This document shows, in pieces, positions 1 to 12,890 of a stretch of 64,000 nt of DNA (position 1 is the first letter of the stretch; each line of letters opens with the position of its first letter). Location: assembly GCA_002245135.1 (NCBI GenBank), contig NGBS01000603.1, positions 1-64,000 on the forward strand. Reading direction: 5' to 3'. Source of the stretch: Proteromonas lacertae (taxonomy: Eukaryota; Sar; Bigyra; Opalinata; Proteromonadidae). A model generated the notes under the pieces. That model was not told where the DNA came from. It did no database searches and saw nothing but the letters and a program-made list of their open reading frames with translations. Both the position numbers and the translations under genes were made by a program.

Positions 1-1188
1 AGCAAGAGTTACATCCAGTTCTACGTTGACTATTACGGTAACAATGGAAAAACTATGGAACCTGATATTAAGAATGCTGATAAGTCAGGGGATTGGAAGT
101 TCTTTTACGATACTTACGTGTTATCCAACTCTTATAACTTAACCGAGATCAAGGTCTACAACTCCAATGGAGTTCAGTTACTGTATGCAGATCATCAGTA
201 TGAGTTGTTCCGACAAATGATGGTTCAAGTGGCAAGGAAGAACATTGATAAGTATAATCAGAAGGTTTACTTTGATGGTTGCTATGCCGAGGAAAGCAAA
301 GACACTGAGGACTATGAAGTCATGGAGTTTAAAGTAGAAGAATTAAAGGACGGGCATTACCGACGTCTAGTAAAGATCTTCCTTGGAGAGCTCTTCAATA
401 CAATACTTAGTTCAGCAACAGATGTCTTCTTCTCGGAGAAGCTATTCATCACTTTGAGATTCGGTAAGGCTGATGGTTTCTACAACCCTAAGGAAAGTAA
501 GAGTACTAAGTTCAATGAGATGAAGGATAGCACAGCTAAGGATATGACCGATCCAGTAAAAGCAAAGATGATAGAACCCAAGGTAAAAGTTAGCCTAGAC
601 AACTTCTACTTCTACGTGAAGGTTAACAAGGATCCAGCCTGTAATGACAACACGATCAAGTATTGCCTTAACAAGACAATTGACTTCAATGACTTCCATT
701 GCTTTACTGTCACTAGCAGCTCCGGCATGGACTTCTTTCGATATACCTTTACCTTGAATAGTAGTCTCGGTAAGTACATCAAGTTCATTGCCTATCGTCC
801 TTATGATGGGAACGACAAGATCCAGAAGCTAGATAAGCAAAGTACTAAGTTCAGATGGCTTATCAATGACTTCCAATACAACCCAGACTTTGTTAACCTC
901 AAGGACTATGATAACTACCACATGATAAAGCCTTTGCTAGCCTGTAGCTGGCACGATCAGTACAACTACGTTCAGGAGGAAGATAAGTTCATCGAGGTAC
1001 TCAACTTTAGTAACTTTGGCTTATTCGATCTCCAAAATAGACAAGGCAAGAGAATGGATCAAGATATTAAGTTTACCTTTGAGATGTACTCCGACACCCT
1101 CAAGACCGAGAACATCTTCCATCGCTTCTACGTGGTCACTGGCCGAGGAGCTACTGTCAATGAAAGTGGTATCGTGAACATCATCTAA
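1..1188 (+). CDS. Unrecognised element ORF, possibly capsid-like, 5' end outside window
   Basis: The frame is open from the first base, so the true start lies to the left; the first ATG in view is at 55 but the upstream codons also read as protein. About 395 residues are visible. They are rich in aromatic and beta-branched residues, with no membrane segment or signal peptide. Segments such as 'EKLFITLRFG' and the region near residues 255-320 suggest a beta-sandwich fold, which is why a jelly-roll capsid protein is considered, but no diagnostic motif was recognised. There are no introns and codon use is unlike the host genes to the right. The family assignment is inference only. Confidence 0.4.
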   Translation, partial: SKSYIQFYVDYYGNNGKTMEPDIKNADKSGDWKFFYDTYVLSNSYNLTEIKVYNSNGVQLLYADHQYELFRQMMVQVARKNIDKYNQKVYFDGCYAEESKDTEDYEVMEFKVEELKDGHYRRLVKIFLGELFNTILSSATDVFFSEKLFITLRFGKADGFYNPKESKSTKFNEMKDSTAKDMTDPVKAKMIEPKVKVSLDNFYFYVKVNKDPACNDNTIKYCLNKTIDFNDFHCFTVTSSSGMDFFRYTFTLNSSLGKYIKFIAYRPYDGNDKIQKLDKQSTKFRWLINDFQYNPDFVNLKDYDNYHMIKPLLACSWHDQYNYVQEEDKFIEVLNFSNFGLFDLQNRQGKRMDQDIKFTFEMYSDTLKTENIFHRFYVVTGRGATVNESGIVNII

Positions 1189-1615
1189 AGGACGATGATC
1201 GGAGAGATCACCTCATACTTGGGATAGATGATATCGATGGAAGGAGTTCTCTTGATTGTGAGCTGATGGTTCTTTACCCACAAGACAACTTCCTTATAAG
1301 TGCAGTCCTTATCTATCCCGTGTAGATCTTTGACTTGCTTAACGTTATCGGGAGAGGCTGGTAAAGCAACATTGTACTTTGCCTGAATCTTGCATTGCTT
1401 CTCGCAATCATTAGCATCTGGTTCTTCAACTCCTCGGAGATGTTCCTCCAGCACTTGAGCTCTCCATTGTTGAATCGTAGGAAGGTAACATTCAGGAGCT
1501 GGATGATGAAGTTCTTGTCAGTCTCAATGATCTGGTGAATCGTTCCTCGGAGTTGTACTTGCCATTGAAGTGCATAAGGAACACTTACAAAGATGTTATT
1601 ATCGGTGCTATCCAT
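1185..1615 (-). pseudogene. Minus-strand coding remains of the element
   Basis: Short minus-strand open stretches lie between the two larger element ORFs and share their base composition. They look like the broken remains of one further element gene. A stretch here has a loose resemblance in spacing and residues to the protein at 1687-2613, so the two may be related. No function can be assigned. Confidence 0.3.
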
Positions 1616-1686
1616 AGACGATTGAACCCAATATCAAAAGTTAATGATAATCAGTAAAGCCTTAAGAAGAAGTTAAGTACTAGGAA

Positions 1687-1753
1687 TTAAGCCGATGTTG
1701 AAGTCATTGAAATAGCTGCTGGTTGCTCAGGGTTCTGAGGAGTCTCTTGAGGC

Positions 1754-1787
<34 letters not shown>

Positions 1788-2613
1788 GAACTCCTTGAGG
1801 TGCAACTACTTGAGTAGGAGTAGGAGTAGGAATAACTACTTGAGGAATCATCCCTTGAGGGAACTGAGGTTGTGGAGGCTGATAAGCATTCATGGAGATG
1901 TCCTTGATCTCGTAATGAGGAAAGATACGTACAGGTTGAATAAAGTTACCTCCTGTTGTAGTTCCATCGCTAGACACTTCCTTACCGGGATAGATAACTG
2001 CATCCTTGATCACTAGCAAGAACATGAAGACTTTACCGACGTTACTATAGATGTTCTGCTTAAAGGCCAAGAGCTTCTTGTTGCTTCTCTTCCAGAGAGT
2101 TGCATTGAGAGTACCTGATCGAGGAGTTGAAACATAGGTGGTGTTGGTGATCTGAAGATGCTTAGGGAAGGTTGGATCTTGTTGAGTTGCCATAGCCACG
2201 TTGTATCGTAAGCTCTTGATAAACATCTCGGTGTTGTTGGAGTCAATGAAGAAGGACATCACCCTGGTAACATTCAACTGGAGGTAGTAGTTGGTATCAT
2301 ACTCGGAGATCTTTTCAACCATGGCTTCAACATAGAAGTGTACTTGATCTTGCTTAAGGAAGTAGTGCCAGTACTTACCACAGATACGGAGCTGGGGCTT
2401 CTCAGGTTGTAATTGTCGTTGTTGCTGGGCAGCTCCGGGAAATGCAAAGGAATTTGAAGGAGCCGATGGAGACATCATCATCACTGGCTGGGATATCACG
2501 GGTTGATTCATCATTGGTAAGACTGAAGCTGGATTGAAAGAAGGAGCTGTCATAGGAGCAGGCATTGCTGGGTAAGGAACTTGTTGCATAGCTGGTTGAT
2601 TGAAAGAGTTCAT
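1687..2613 (-). CDS. Element protein with poly-Gln tail, unrecognised
   Basis: A 308-residue intronless ORF with element-type codon use. The first ~70 residues are rich in Met, Pro, Gln and Ser, the middle (about 75-230) is a mixed alpha/beta globular region, and the tail carries a run of about a dozen Gln encoded by a CAA/CAG repeat, followed by more Pro and Gln. There is no signal peptide or membrane segment. It is convergent with the plus-strand ORF at the left edge and belongs to the same foreign block. It could be a minor structural or accessory protein of the element, but nothing in the sequence identifies it. Confidence 0.4.
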
Positions 2614-2888
2614 AGGAAACGATAAAGTAGTGAAAGATAAGATCGACCAAGAAATATATGACTGAAGTGAACCTAAGAAGGAACCTGAGAAGAAACCTTC
2701 AAAGGGATCGTAGAACCATCCTAGTCTTTACAATTGGTTTCCACGGTTCTGTAGATGAACTTTTCTTTGAAAGAGTTCTTCTCGTAGAATACTCCTTGAA
2801 GATCATCCTGTAAGAGATCTTCCCGTAGGGAAAGTAGACCCCGTTGAGAAGTAGACCCTGTTAGGAGGAATCCCGTAGGAACCTTACG

Positions 2889-3090
2889 TAAATGGGACTA
2901 TGGTACATTATGCCAGAGTTCTAACGAGTGTTCTAGGAGTCCGTCCCCTTCTAGATTCAGAGTTGACCTTTACGGGAGCTTCATCGATGCAATCGATGAA
3001 GCTCCCGTAAAAGTCAACTCTGAATCTAGAAAGGGACGGACCCTAGAAAACTCGTTAGGACTCTGGCATAATGTGCCAGAGTCCCATTTA
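2889..3090. repeat. ~200-bp near-perfect palindrome at the element/host junction
   Basis: The left arm 2889-2988 is the reverse complement of 2992-3090, with a 3-nt centre at 2989-2991, about six mismatches and one 1-nt length difference. The arms contain 'CTAGATTCAGAGTTGAC' and 'ACGGGAGCTTCATCGAT' and their complements. Everything left of it is GC-richer foreign DNA and everything right is AT-rich host DNA. It could be a resolved hairpin telomere or two head-to-head copies of a terminal inverted repeat. An assembly fold-back is less likely because the arms are not identical. Confidence 0.85.
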
Positions 3091-3184
3091 TATACTATAT
3101 ATAAAAAGTGTTATAAAAGAAAATGAATGTTCAAACTCGTTTGACATTTTAAAACCAAAAATCAAATTTACTCAATATATTGTG

Positions 3185-5041
3185 ATGTTTGTGATTTATT
3201 ACAAGATTATATTTCCTTTGTTTTTTGTTTATTTTATTTCTGTGGTTGTTTGTTTAAGAATAAGTGATGTAGAAAGAAAAGAGTATGAAGCAGGAGAGAG
3301 AGTATATTTTTCTATTTGTTATTGATAGATTGATATATGTGCTAGTAGATTTATATCTGCTAAAACTAGAATGCCAATGAGGCACTATTTTCTTCCCGTG
3401 AGTTGTTTGGAAGTTAAATGGTGTTTATACAATTTGTTTTTATCTAAATATTATGATAGAACTTATTCCTGTGAGTTCAATATGTTGAGAAGTAAAAATT
3501 TTATAGTGGGAAGTTTTTATATATCAAACATTGGATATGCAGAACACTTGCGTAGATTAATAAAAAATGATAATGATATTATTTTAATAAAAGAATTTAT
3601 TGGAGTGGAAAGACTATCCTTAATAAATTCAATTAAAAATGATAAAGATTATTATTATGAGAATGGATATATATTTGGTAAATATGATAATAGAAACTAT
3701 TATATACAGAATCATTTATCATTTATAATAAAATATGAAAAGATTAAAGAAAAAGAAAATCATTATAGAATAATGGAAATAGAAATAAAACCATCAACAA
3801 TGAATAATAATGTAAGTGTATGTGATAAAAATACATTTAAATACTACATTGATGAAGATGATACTAAAACATCGCTGATGATTTTTCATACTTACAGTGT
3901 TGAATATATAGAAGAATCAAATATAAGAAATGATGTAAATATAAGCATGAATGTTGAAACAGTTAAACCTAATTGGTTTAAATTTGGTTTATCAATGATA
4001 ATAACTGTGATAATAAACACTGTAATTGGTTTAATAATCTTTCGAAGAGTAGTTGAAAATATTTCAAGATATAATATTCATAATTTTGGTAGTTATTATT
4101 ACAATAGTAATTATAGGGGAAAAGATGATGATTTAGAAGAAGAAAGTGGTTGGAAATTACTTCAAAAAGATGTATTTCGTCCTCCACTAAATCATCCAAA
4201 GTCATTTACAATAATCGTATCATCAGGTAGATCAATGTTCTATACAGCCTTTCTTTGCTTTTTTATAATCTATTTGCGAAATTATTTTACTCAGTTTATA
4301 GACATATTTTATTTCTATATATCTCTTCAATGTATCGAAGGATCCACTAAATATTCAATTTATTCATACAAATCATGTGGAGGTAATAGTGTAAAGAGTT
4401 TGATAAAATACATATTATATTACATTCTTTCTATTATAATAATTATATTTTCATTTAGTTATTTAATCTCTTATAAAGTACTTTTAGAAGATTTTGGATT
4501 AACATTGTTATGGTTATTTACATATATAGTTGTTGTAATTTTATTTACAAAAGCTGGAACATTTATTGGATTTAATCAAAAAATATATAAAGAATTTGTA
4601 ATTAACCAAATACCTCGTGAAATTAAACCACAACCATGGTATAGAAAAACAATTCCATCAATGTTATTATCTGGATTATTACCATTTATTGAATTTATGA
4701 TGAATTATCATTTCTTCATTAATTCCAATTATCCTCAAAAACAATATGTACATTTTTTACTTTTCATGATATATACAATGAGTTTGATTTGTTCTTGTGA
4801 AATGTGTTTGATTTTTTGTTATTATCAATTAAATGGAGAAGATTGGAATTGGTGGTGGAGATCCTTCTATACAGGTGGTTCAATATCGATATATATGTTA
4901 ATATATACATTATTATATGGAATTGAAAATTTATCATTAATGTGGTTTTTCTATATTATATTATTTCTAATCAATGGTTCAATGGGATTCTATTCGTGTA
5001 TGTGGTTTATTGTAAAGATATATTCTTCTATTCAAATTTGA
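3185..5041 (+). CDS. TM9SF: TM9 superfamily (nonaspanin/EMP70) membrane protein
   Basis: Polytopic endomembrane protein of the Golgi/endosome; TM9 proteins help sort transmembrane cargo. It starts with a hydrophobic signal segment (residues 1-25), then the family's N-terminal lumenal region: 'YEAGERIDICASRF' and 'MRHYFLP' correspond to the 'Y..G..V.L..NK' and 'Y..LPFC' signature. A long lumenal domain follows, then about nine membrane segments from ~residue 230 onward with 'GWKLLQKDVFRPP' and 'FTKAGTFIGFNQK'. A 27-nt intron (3302-3328, GTATAT...GATAG) must be removed to join the first exon to the long one; the join restores the conserved signature exactly. Total ~610 residues, normal for the family. 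Ends on TGA. No frameshift. Confidence 0.9.
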
Positions 5042-5344
5042 CATATATATAATAATTGTAAATATAATGAATATATGTTTGTTAAAAGTCCTTATCTGTA
5101 TATTAATGTTTTAAACACTTTTTAAAATCTTTCAAACAGGTTCTAGTATATTTCACAAATATATGTGTATAACCATCATAATATCTATCATCGCATAAAG
5201 CTATTTCTCTTTCGCCATCTTCTTAATTATCAACTATATGTAGAATTGATTTAAGTTTGCAGTTATATTTTATATTTTCAAAAGTAAAGAAAATTCTGAA
5301 AAATTACTAATCTCATTCAACAACTAAAGACAAGCAAATAATAT
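5042..5344. other. Intergenic AT-rich spacer
   Basis: A convergent spacer between the TM9 gene (plus) and the BTB/SPRY gene (minus). I see no ORF or RNA gene in it. Confidence 0.5.
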
Positions 5345-7443
5345 TTATTTTATTAAATTGTGATGAGAAACTGATTGTAGTTCAAGTGAAATATTTTCAT
5401 GAAATAATACAGCATATGGATATAATGGAGAAGGTAAATCTTTAACAAGTAAAACAGGAGATGAATTATTATGACTTATCCAAAATTCTCTTTTATTCAT
5501 ATCAACTATCACTTCATAAATTGAACCATCTCCACAATCATTGAAATTTAGATTTGAATTAACAACTCTTCCAATATGACAAAATTTATTAATATCTTCA
5601 CTTTTACCATTCCATGCATAATAATTACATGTTGTTGATTGATATAAAATATAATTACCAGAATATATATTATCAGTTGATAATCCTAACGTCATTCCAT
5701 CACCTTCACTTACATTTTGATAAAATTTATATTTGATATGATAAACTCCATTTTCCATTTTCAAATTCAAATAACAATGATTATAACCATAATATGAATT
5801 ACTTATTAATTTTCCATTATTTGATATTGATATTCCATCACTTTTGTTTAATTCTGTGAACTTTATATCAATAAATTCCAATGATATTTTGAATTTCTTT
5901 TCACTTAGAATATTCTTACAACTTATTTCATATTCTCTCTTTTCGATTTCTTTATTCACTTTTCCATGAATTATTCCATTTTCTTTATCTATCATTATTC
6001 CATCTGGCAATGATGGATTAATTGAAAATTCACATCGATTTCCATCAAATGAAGGAATTATTGACATTTCTTCATCTAATATATATGAATATTCTGATTG
6101 AGGATATGAAAATGATGTGATTTCTTTTGTTTTTAATTTTTTCAATAATTCTTTATCTTTCATTATTTCTATCATTTCTTCTTCTTCTTTGAAACTCAAT
6201 TTCATATTCTGAATATATTCCATTAATAATTCTTTAGATTTGGAGTTTAAATAATCATCTTCATTTAATATTCTAAAAAGAATTTCTTTTCCACATACTT
6301 CTTCTATTATTAAAACACTCTTTTTATCATCAACAAATAAACATAAACATTTCATTGTTCGATTTCTTTTATTCTCATTATATTCTATACATAATCTTTC
6401 CAATAGATTTCTCTTTTCTGTATTTGAGATATATTCTATTTAAATATATTTTTAGTATTTATACTTTCCATCTTCGCATTCTTATATTTCATTATCATCA
6501 ATACTATCTCGATCATTTTTATATTATTCATTTCTAATATACACATTATTTCATCATTCAATTCTTCTTCTTTCATTCTATCCAATATTCTTCTTTCTTT
6601 TTCATTAAAGACTTCTTCATCTTTATCTTCATTGTAATTGTTGATTATTACATTTTGAATTCTCTCATCTTTTATTAAATATATTTCTATATGATTTTTA
6701 CATTCATTTTTCTTTAATTCTATTTTCATTTCTTTCAACATTTCTTTATTCTCTTTTTCTATCTCTTTCTCTTTTATCTTTTCATAATCGATATCTTCTT
6801 CTATCAATTGTTTAAAATCATCTTGTATCTCTTTATTATCAGATTTATTCTTTTGGAATTTATACCATTCGAATAACCGATTTAATAACCATAACTCATT
6901 CACTATTATCACATCTTTCATATTTAATATCTCAATCAAATTATTCATTTCTAATCTCAACAAATATTCATTCTTATATAAATATTTATATCCTCGCTTT
7001 TCTATTTCCATATTTTTCAATTCTTCTATCTCTCTCAAACATCCACCAAATACATTACATATATGAATTAATTTCATTAATACTTCATCATCTATATTAT
7101 TCTTCATAAATTCATAACAATCATTTATTATCTCTTTTTCACAATAACATAAACAAAACATCAACACTTCACATACACTCTCTTTACAGATTATCAATTC
7201 ACCACCACTGTAGTATTTCTCCATCTCATAATATCCAATTTCTTCGATTTCTTCATATAACTCCAAAACTCCAACAAACTCACTATCTAACAACAGTTTC
7301 TTTACAGTCTCATTTCCATTCACTAGAATTGACTTGATTGACATTATTCGGCTATCTCTAATCTTCACTTCTATATCACTAAAACCACTTTCGACCAATT
7401 TTCGACATAATCTATCATAAAAATAAATATATATAATACCCAT
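5345..7443 (-). CDS. BTB/BACK-like protein with cadherin-like Ig repeat and SPRY domain
   Basis: Two long open stretches are one gene: a 29-nt GT-AG intron (6436-6464) joins them in frame. The N-terminal ~330 residues look like a divergent BTB/POZ plus BACK region ('DIEVKIRD', 'YYSGGELIICKESVCEVL', then helical and Lys/Glu-rich). Next comes a putative-Ig (He_PIG) repeat with the signature 'PSLPDGIMID..NGIIHG', and last a SPRY-like domain ('GMTLGLSTDNIYSG', 'NDCGDGSIYEVIVDM'). BTB-BACK-SPRY proteins are commonly Cullin-3 adaptors or scaffolds, so substrate recognition for ubiquitination is a plausible role. The BTB call is the weaker part; SPRY is firmer. Ends TAA, no frameshift. Confidence 0.65.
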
Positions 7444-7829
7444 ATTCTCTTATGCTTTTATTCACTTTTCTTATCATCTTTATGTAAATATATAACAAAA
7501 ATAACGAAATTCGATTTTTATCAAAATTTTGAATAACCCAAAAATTAAAATGTGATTTAAATCACATGCAGAAGGTGTGATAAAAACAATAATACTCAAT
7601 TCTGATTCATTAATGCATATTGCATATGATATGATGATATAAATGCTAATTAATATTTGTTGAAGAAAAGTGAAAATTTAACTTGTAATGCAATTAGTGT
7701 GAATATACAAGTTATTTTTAAATTTTTTTATATCACTACTTTTAGTATATTAATTATTTCAAATATAACATGTATAATCAGACAAAATCATCACTCTTCA
7801 ACAAGCAATTACAACATAATATACATAAA
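7444..7829. promoter_or_regulatory. Intergenic region with a 16-bp perfect palindrome
   Basis: This stretch lies upstream of the BTB/SPRY gene and downstream of CEP290 (both minus strand). It holds no gene. At 7551-7566 there is a perfect palindrome, TGTGATTTAAATCACA, about 110 nt upstream of the BTB/SPRY start codon; it could be a dimeric factor site, but that is only inference. Confidence 0.3.
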
Positions 7830-10800
7830 TTAATACCTGTTATTTAAATATGGACATTCTTCCATATGTTTTTTAAAAGCTTTCTTCTCTTCAACAATCT
7901 TGCAGTATTTGTATTTCAAATCTTCTATTTCGTCAAAAAAATTAGAATCAAATGCACTTAACTCATTTCTTAATTGCATATTCACTATCTTTTCATCTTC
8001 CAACTTCTTTTTCAATACTTTGATCTCTTCATTCTTATCTTTTTTCATATTCTCTAATTCATTTTCTAATCGGCTCATTTCCTTTGCATTACTATATTAT
8101 AATGCAAAAATATATTATTATATACACAGCAAGAGGAGGTTCTTTCTTTAATATTTCTATCTGCTTATTTGCATCACTTAATGCATTTTCTAATTCTCTA
8201 AGTCTACTGGCTCTTTCTCCTGAGCTTCTAAAATACATAAATGCATATTATATTATATTATACCTTTCTGATTTATTCTTCATAATTATATTATTAGCTT
8301 CTTCTAATTCATTTTCTAATGAGCTTATTTTTCTCTTCAATGAAATATTATCTGATTCTAATAACAATAACTGCTTTTGTTTTTCTTTTACTTGATTCTC
8401 TGTATCTACCATTACATTTTGTTTCTTTTGTTGTATGTATTTACCACTTTGTTTTGAAGCTAACTGATTCTATGCAATTATTATATATATATATTTATTT
8501 ATTTATATATACTCTTAATTCATCCATTTCTTTCAGATATTGATTATTTAATCGTTTCTGTTCTTTTAAGTCATTTTTCACTTTCATATACTATTGAAAC
8601 ATTAGGTTATATATTATTATTTATACTTCTATGTTAGTAATACTGTTATTCTTCAATCTTTCTATTTCTATTTTCTGTTTTTCAATTACAGTTTTTAATC
8701 CATCAATTACACTTTCATAATCTCTTTCTCGTTTAAATCTTTCTCCAGGTTTTCTATCAGTCTATTTTATATAATAATAATAATAATAATACAATTGGAC
8801 TATCTCTTCCAACTACAGTTTTGTATTGTTCTAAATCAGCTATTCTTCTTCTTAATGAATTAATTTCAGACTATTTTGTTATTATATTTTGATAATAATT
8901 ATACCATCGAAGATTCAGCTTGGAATTTCAGTTCAAGATTCTCATTCTCCAGTTCCATTACTCGATTCAAAGTATTTTCAAGCTTTTCACTAAGTATTAT
9001 ATTCTATATAATAATAATAATAATAGAATATAAATATACCCTATCTTCTCCACTATATGGAGCAACTTTTCCACCAGTCGATGTTTCACCAATTTCTTTC
9101 CTCAATCTTTCATTATCACTAGTCAAACGATCAACATCATTCTGAAGTAAATTAATTTTGTATTTCAATTTGGTTATATTCTGTTCTTGATCAACTTCAA
9201 CTTGCCTTTTTAATTTGTTATTCTCTTCTTCTAGTCGGAATATTTCATTCTTATATTCTTGAACTCTTTCATATTCTTTCAATAAGTCTTCTTTTGTCAT
9301 TTCAGAATTTATATCTTTCTTCTTTTTCATAGTTCTATCACCTTGTAGTTGTTTATTTCTTCTTCTTTCTTCATCTAAATTCTTTTCAACAACATCTAAC
9401 TGTTGTTTTATTTCAGTAAACTTCTGTGTTAATATATCATATTTCTTTGTTATTTTGTTCAATTCACTTTTTGTTCTTTTTAATTCAATTTCTTGATTTT
9501 TGTATAACGATTCATATCTATTTGGAGATATATTCGTTTTCTCTTCAGATCTCGATGGTGGTTCTGGTAATGCTGGAGATTCTTGTATTGGAACAGCTTG
9601 AATAGATTCTAATGCTTTGTTGGCTATTGTCAATTTCTTTATTTCTTTTTGTAGTTTGAGTATTTGTAGATCTTTTGCATTATCTTCCTTTTCTTCATTC
9701 ATTGTTTTTCTTTTTGATTGTAATAGTTCTTTTTCTATTTTTTTCGTTTTTCCAATTATTTCTGATTTTTGATCTTCAATTCTTTGTATTTCTTGTCTTA
9801 AATTATCTCTTTCATTCCTATAATCATCTACTTCCTTATGAAGATTATCAACATCACTCTATTGTTATTATTATATAAATTAATATATAATATTTAATAC
9901 TTGTAGTTTTTTAATCTCTTCATCACTTTCATTCTTCACTTGTTTGACTTTATCTTTTACAGTTTTTAGTTTGTTTTTAAGTGACTTTACTTCATTTTGA
10001 AGGTTGTTGTTTTCTTCTTGAACTTGGATTGTTCTTTTATCAACTTCTCTATCAACATTACTTTCTAAATCACTTATCTTTTTCTATTCAAATAAATATA
10101 ATAATAACAAAATACCTTATTATCTTCATTTATTACTTTTAATTCCATCACTTTCTTCTCCAATTTCGCTAATTTTGTTTTATAATCATTTTCTACTTCA
10201 TTTAATGTTCTATGTATCTTTTCAGGTTTAAATTTCTTTGTAGATGAATTCATTGCATCTAATCTATCTAATTTCTCTTGTAATTCATCTACACGAATAT
10301 GTAATTGTTTATATTGTTCTTCAAATCGATCTCTTTCATTTTGAGCATGATCCAACTAAATAATCAATAATGAATTATAATAAATATACTTGTTGTTCTA
10401 AATGATTTATTACATTTCTTGATTTAGCCAACTCATCTTCACTCATTTGACATCTATCCAATAATTGTTCATTTATCTCTTGTATTTTCTGTATAGTTAG
10501 TGCTTGTTTAGTGGGAGAATTATTATTTGGCCCATTTAATAAATTGTCATGTAATCTTTCAATTTCTGCATTTTTATCTTCAATTATTTTCTTATATTTC
10601 TCATCATATTGTTTTCTGATCTTTTCTCTTTCTCCTGTTAAATTATTTCTCATGTCTTCGATTTGTTGTTCATACTGTTCAATCACTTTTTGTTTTTCTT
10701 CAATAATTGCCTAATAACAATAATAAAAACAATAACATGATAAAAATATATATACTTTTGTTTGTTCTATAGTTTGTTTCGCTAAATGATTATCATTATT

Positions 10801-12843
10801 ATGATTATTAATCTCTTGAGCCAGTTTATTCTGCAATTCTTCCAATTTACGATTCTTTAATCTGATTTGTTCTTTTCTATCATCATCATCATCATCATCA
10901 TCATTTCCTATTCCATTGATCTTCATTCTTTCTCTTTGGCTTTCAATTTCTAATTCTTTATATCTTATTTCATTCTTTAAAATCTTTATTTGATTCTATA
11001 TGTATAAAAATAAACATTATATATACATTCAATTCTTCATTCTCATTCTTAAACTTCACCAATTCTTGTAGTGTCTTTGCATCATTGTTATTATCTCCAC
11101 CATTTCCACCATTATTGTTACTGTTTTGTGTCTGGTTAAACATCATTTGTTGATCTTCATAATCAACATCCATTTGATTATTCTCTTTATAAGACTTAAT
11201 ACGATTCTATTTATTAATATATTATTAATACATTTATTAATTCCATTAAACTTTCTATATCTTTACTATCAGTCTTCTTACTCTCATTCTCTAATAAATG
11301 ACTGAATTGTTCATCTGTTAACTCACTTTCCAATAAAATAATGTATTTCTATAAAATAGTAAATGATAACTATACATTTTTATTAGTCAATTCTGCTTCT
11401 AATATCTTCAATTGTGAATCTTTCCTATTATTATCAGCTTCACACAATTTCAACTGTTTTCTCTCATTGTATTCAGCTAAACGAACTTCTAATAACTTCT
11501 GATTGGTTAATTGGACTTTATTCCATAATTCTAAATGATTATTATTTAACGGATTCTTTTCTAAATCTGCTTTAAACTGTTCTACATCTTCTTTAACATT
11601 CTCTAATGATTCATTTCTTATTTTTAACCTTTCTGCTTCACTTTCTGTTGCTATTAATTGTTGTTCCATTGATTCTACTTTCTTGGATAATTCATTATTA
11701 CTTCTTTTCAGTGTTTGTATATCATTTAATATTGTTTTTATTATACTATTTCCTTTTCCTTGTTCTAATAGCAAAATATACTCTTTCATTGCTTGCATTT
11801 CCTTCTTATAATCTTGCTATTCAATAAATACATAAATACAATAATAATAATACAGTAATTTTCATGTATTTTTCTTTCAGTTTATCACAGGCTCGATCTA
11901 AGGTTTGAATAGTAATTTCTTTTTGTTTCAAATCATTCACCAAGTTGGTTTTGTACTTCTCCAATTGTTGATAATTTGTCTTGTAATTGTATAATTGTTC
12001 ATGTAACTTGGCTATAATAGCTGTATCATTTGTCCTACTCATTGCATTGTCAATCTTCTCTTGTAGTAGTCTCAATACTTCCTGTTTATCTTTTTGTGCA
12101 AGTTGTTCAATTGTTTGTTCAATTACTTCAGGTTGTGTCTCAATATCAGCATAAGTATCAGTCATTGACTATATAAATAATAAATTAATAATAATACTTT
12201 AATCTTCTCAAGTTGTGCTTCTCTTATACAATTAGTAGAATTATATAAATTCAATAATATATTATATGATTCTGTAGCATGTTTTAGTTTTATCTCCAAT
12301 TCATTATTTGTATTTTTAATCTGTTTTAATTCATCTAATAACTCATTATATTGAGTAGTTTGATGTTCATATTCACTATTCAGTCGATTATAATCGTCAG
12401 CTGTGTTTGAAAGTGATATTTGTTTTTCCAAATCTTTAATTTTACTCCTTAAGTCATTATTCTGTAGTGTTTGTGCATTTAAATCTCTTTGAAGTTTATC
12501 AATATCATCATTTAACTTTCTCTTTATTTCTTCATACATTTGCTTATATTGATTCTAAATATAACCCAATATATAATAAAAAATATATACGTTACTACTA
12601 TCTCTGATTACTGCTATTGCTTCATCAGCTGTTATTCCTTTTTCTTTGAGAATTGATTTATTGATTTCATCTTTAGATTTCAATTCATGATTCTTTTGTT
12701 CAATATCTTGTTTCTGCAAATTATTGATTCTTTTCAATTCTGAATTCTCTCTTCTCAATTGGTTCAATTCATCTTGTTTAGTCAAAACATCAGTTGTTTC
12801 AAGTATTTGGATTAAAAACTGTTTATCAAACATTGAATCATTC

Positions 12844-12890
<47 letters not shown>

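Larger units (their letters stand above)
1..3090. mobile_element. Foreign GC-richer block, probable edge of a virus-like DNA element
   Basis: The first ~3.1 kb is visibly richer in G and C than the rest of the window, has intronless ORFs with different codon use, and stops exactly at a large palindrome (2889-3090), after which host-type AT-rich DNA begins. It holds one plus-strand ORF open to the left edge and minus-strand coding remains. The beta-rich 395-codon ORF is compatible with a double-jelly-roll capsid protein of the Polinton/polinton-like virus type, but I cannot confirm the family. The block looks partly broken (at least one break in the middle) and is incomplete here because it runs off the window. 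The two palindrome arms differ at only a few positions, so this end looks young. A non-viral foreign insert or a chimeric contig are alternatives. Confidence 0.5.

Noticed and set aside
6436-7443. Separate gene from 5345-6403
   Set aside because: A 29-nt intron joins them in frame; the second part has no good start of its own.
7900-9145. Plus-strand ORFs opposite CEP290
   Set aside because: Ser/Phe/Leu-rich shadows of Lys/Glu-rich coiled coil on the minus strand.
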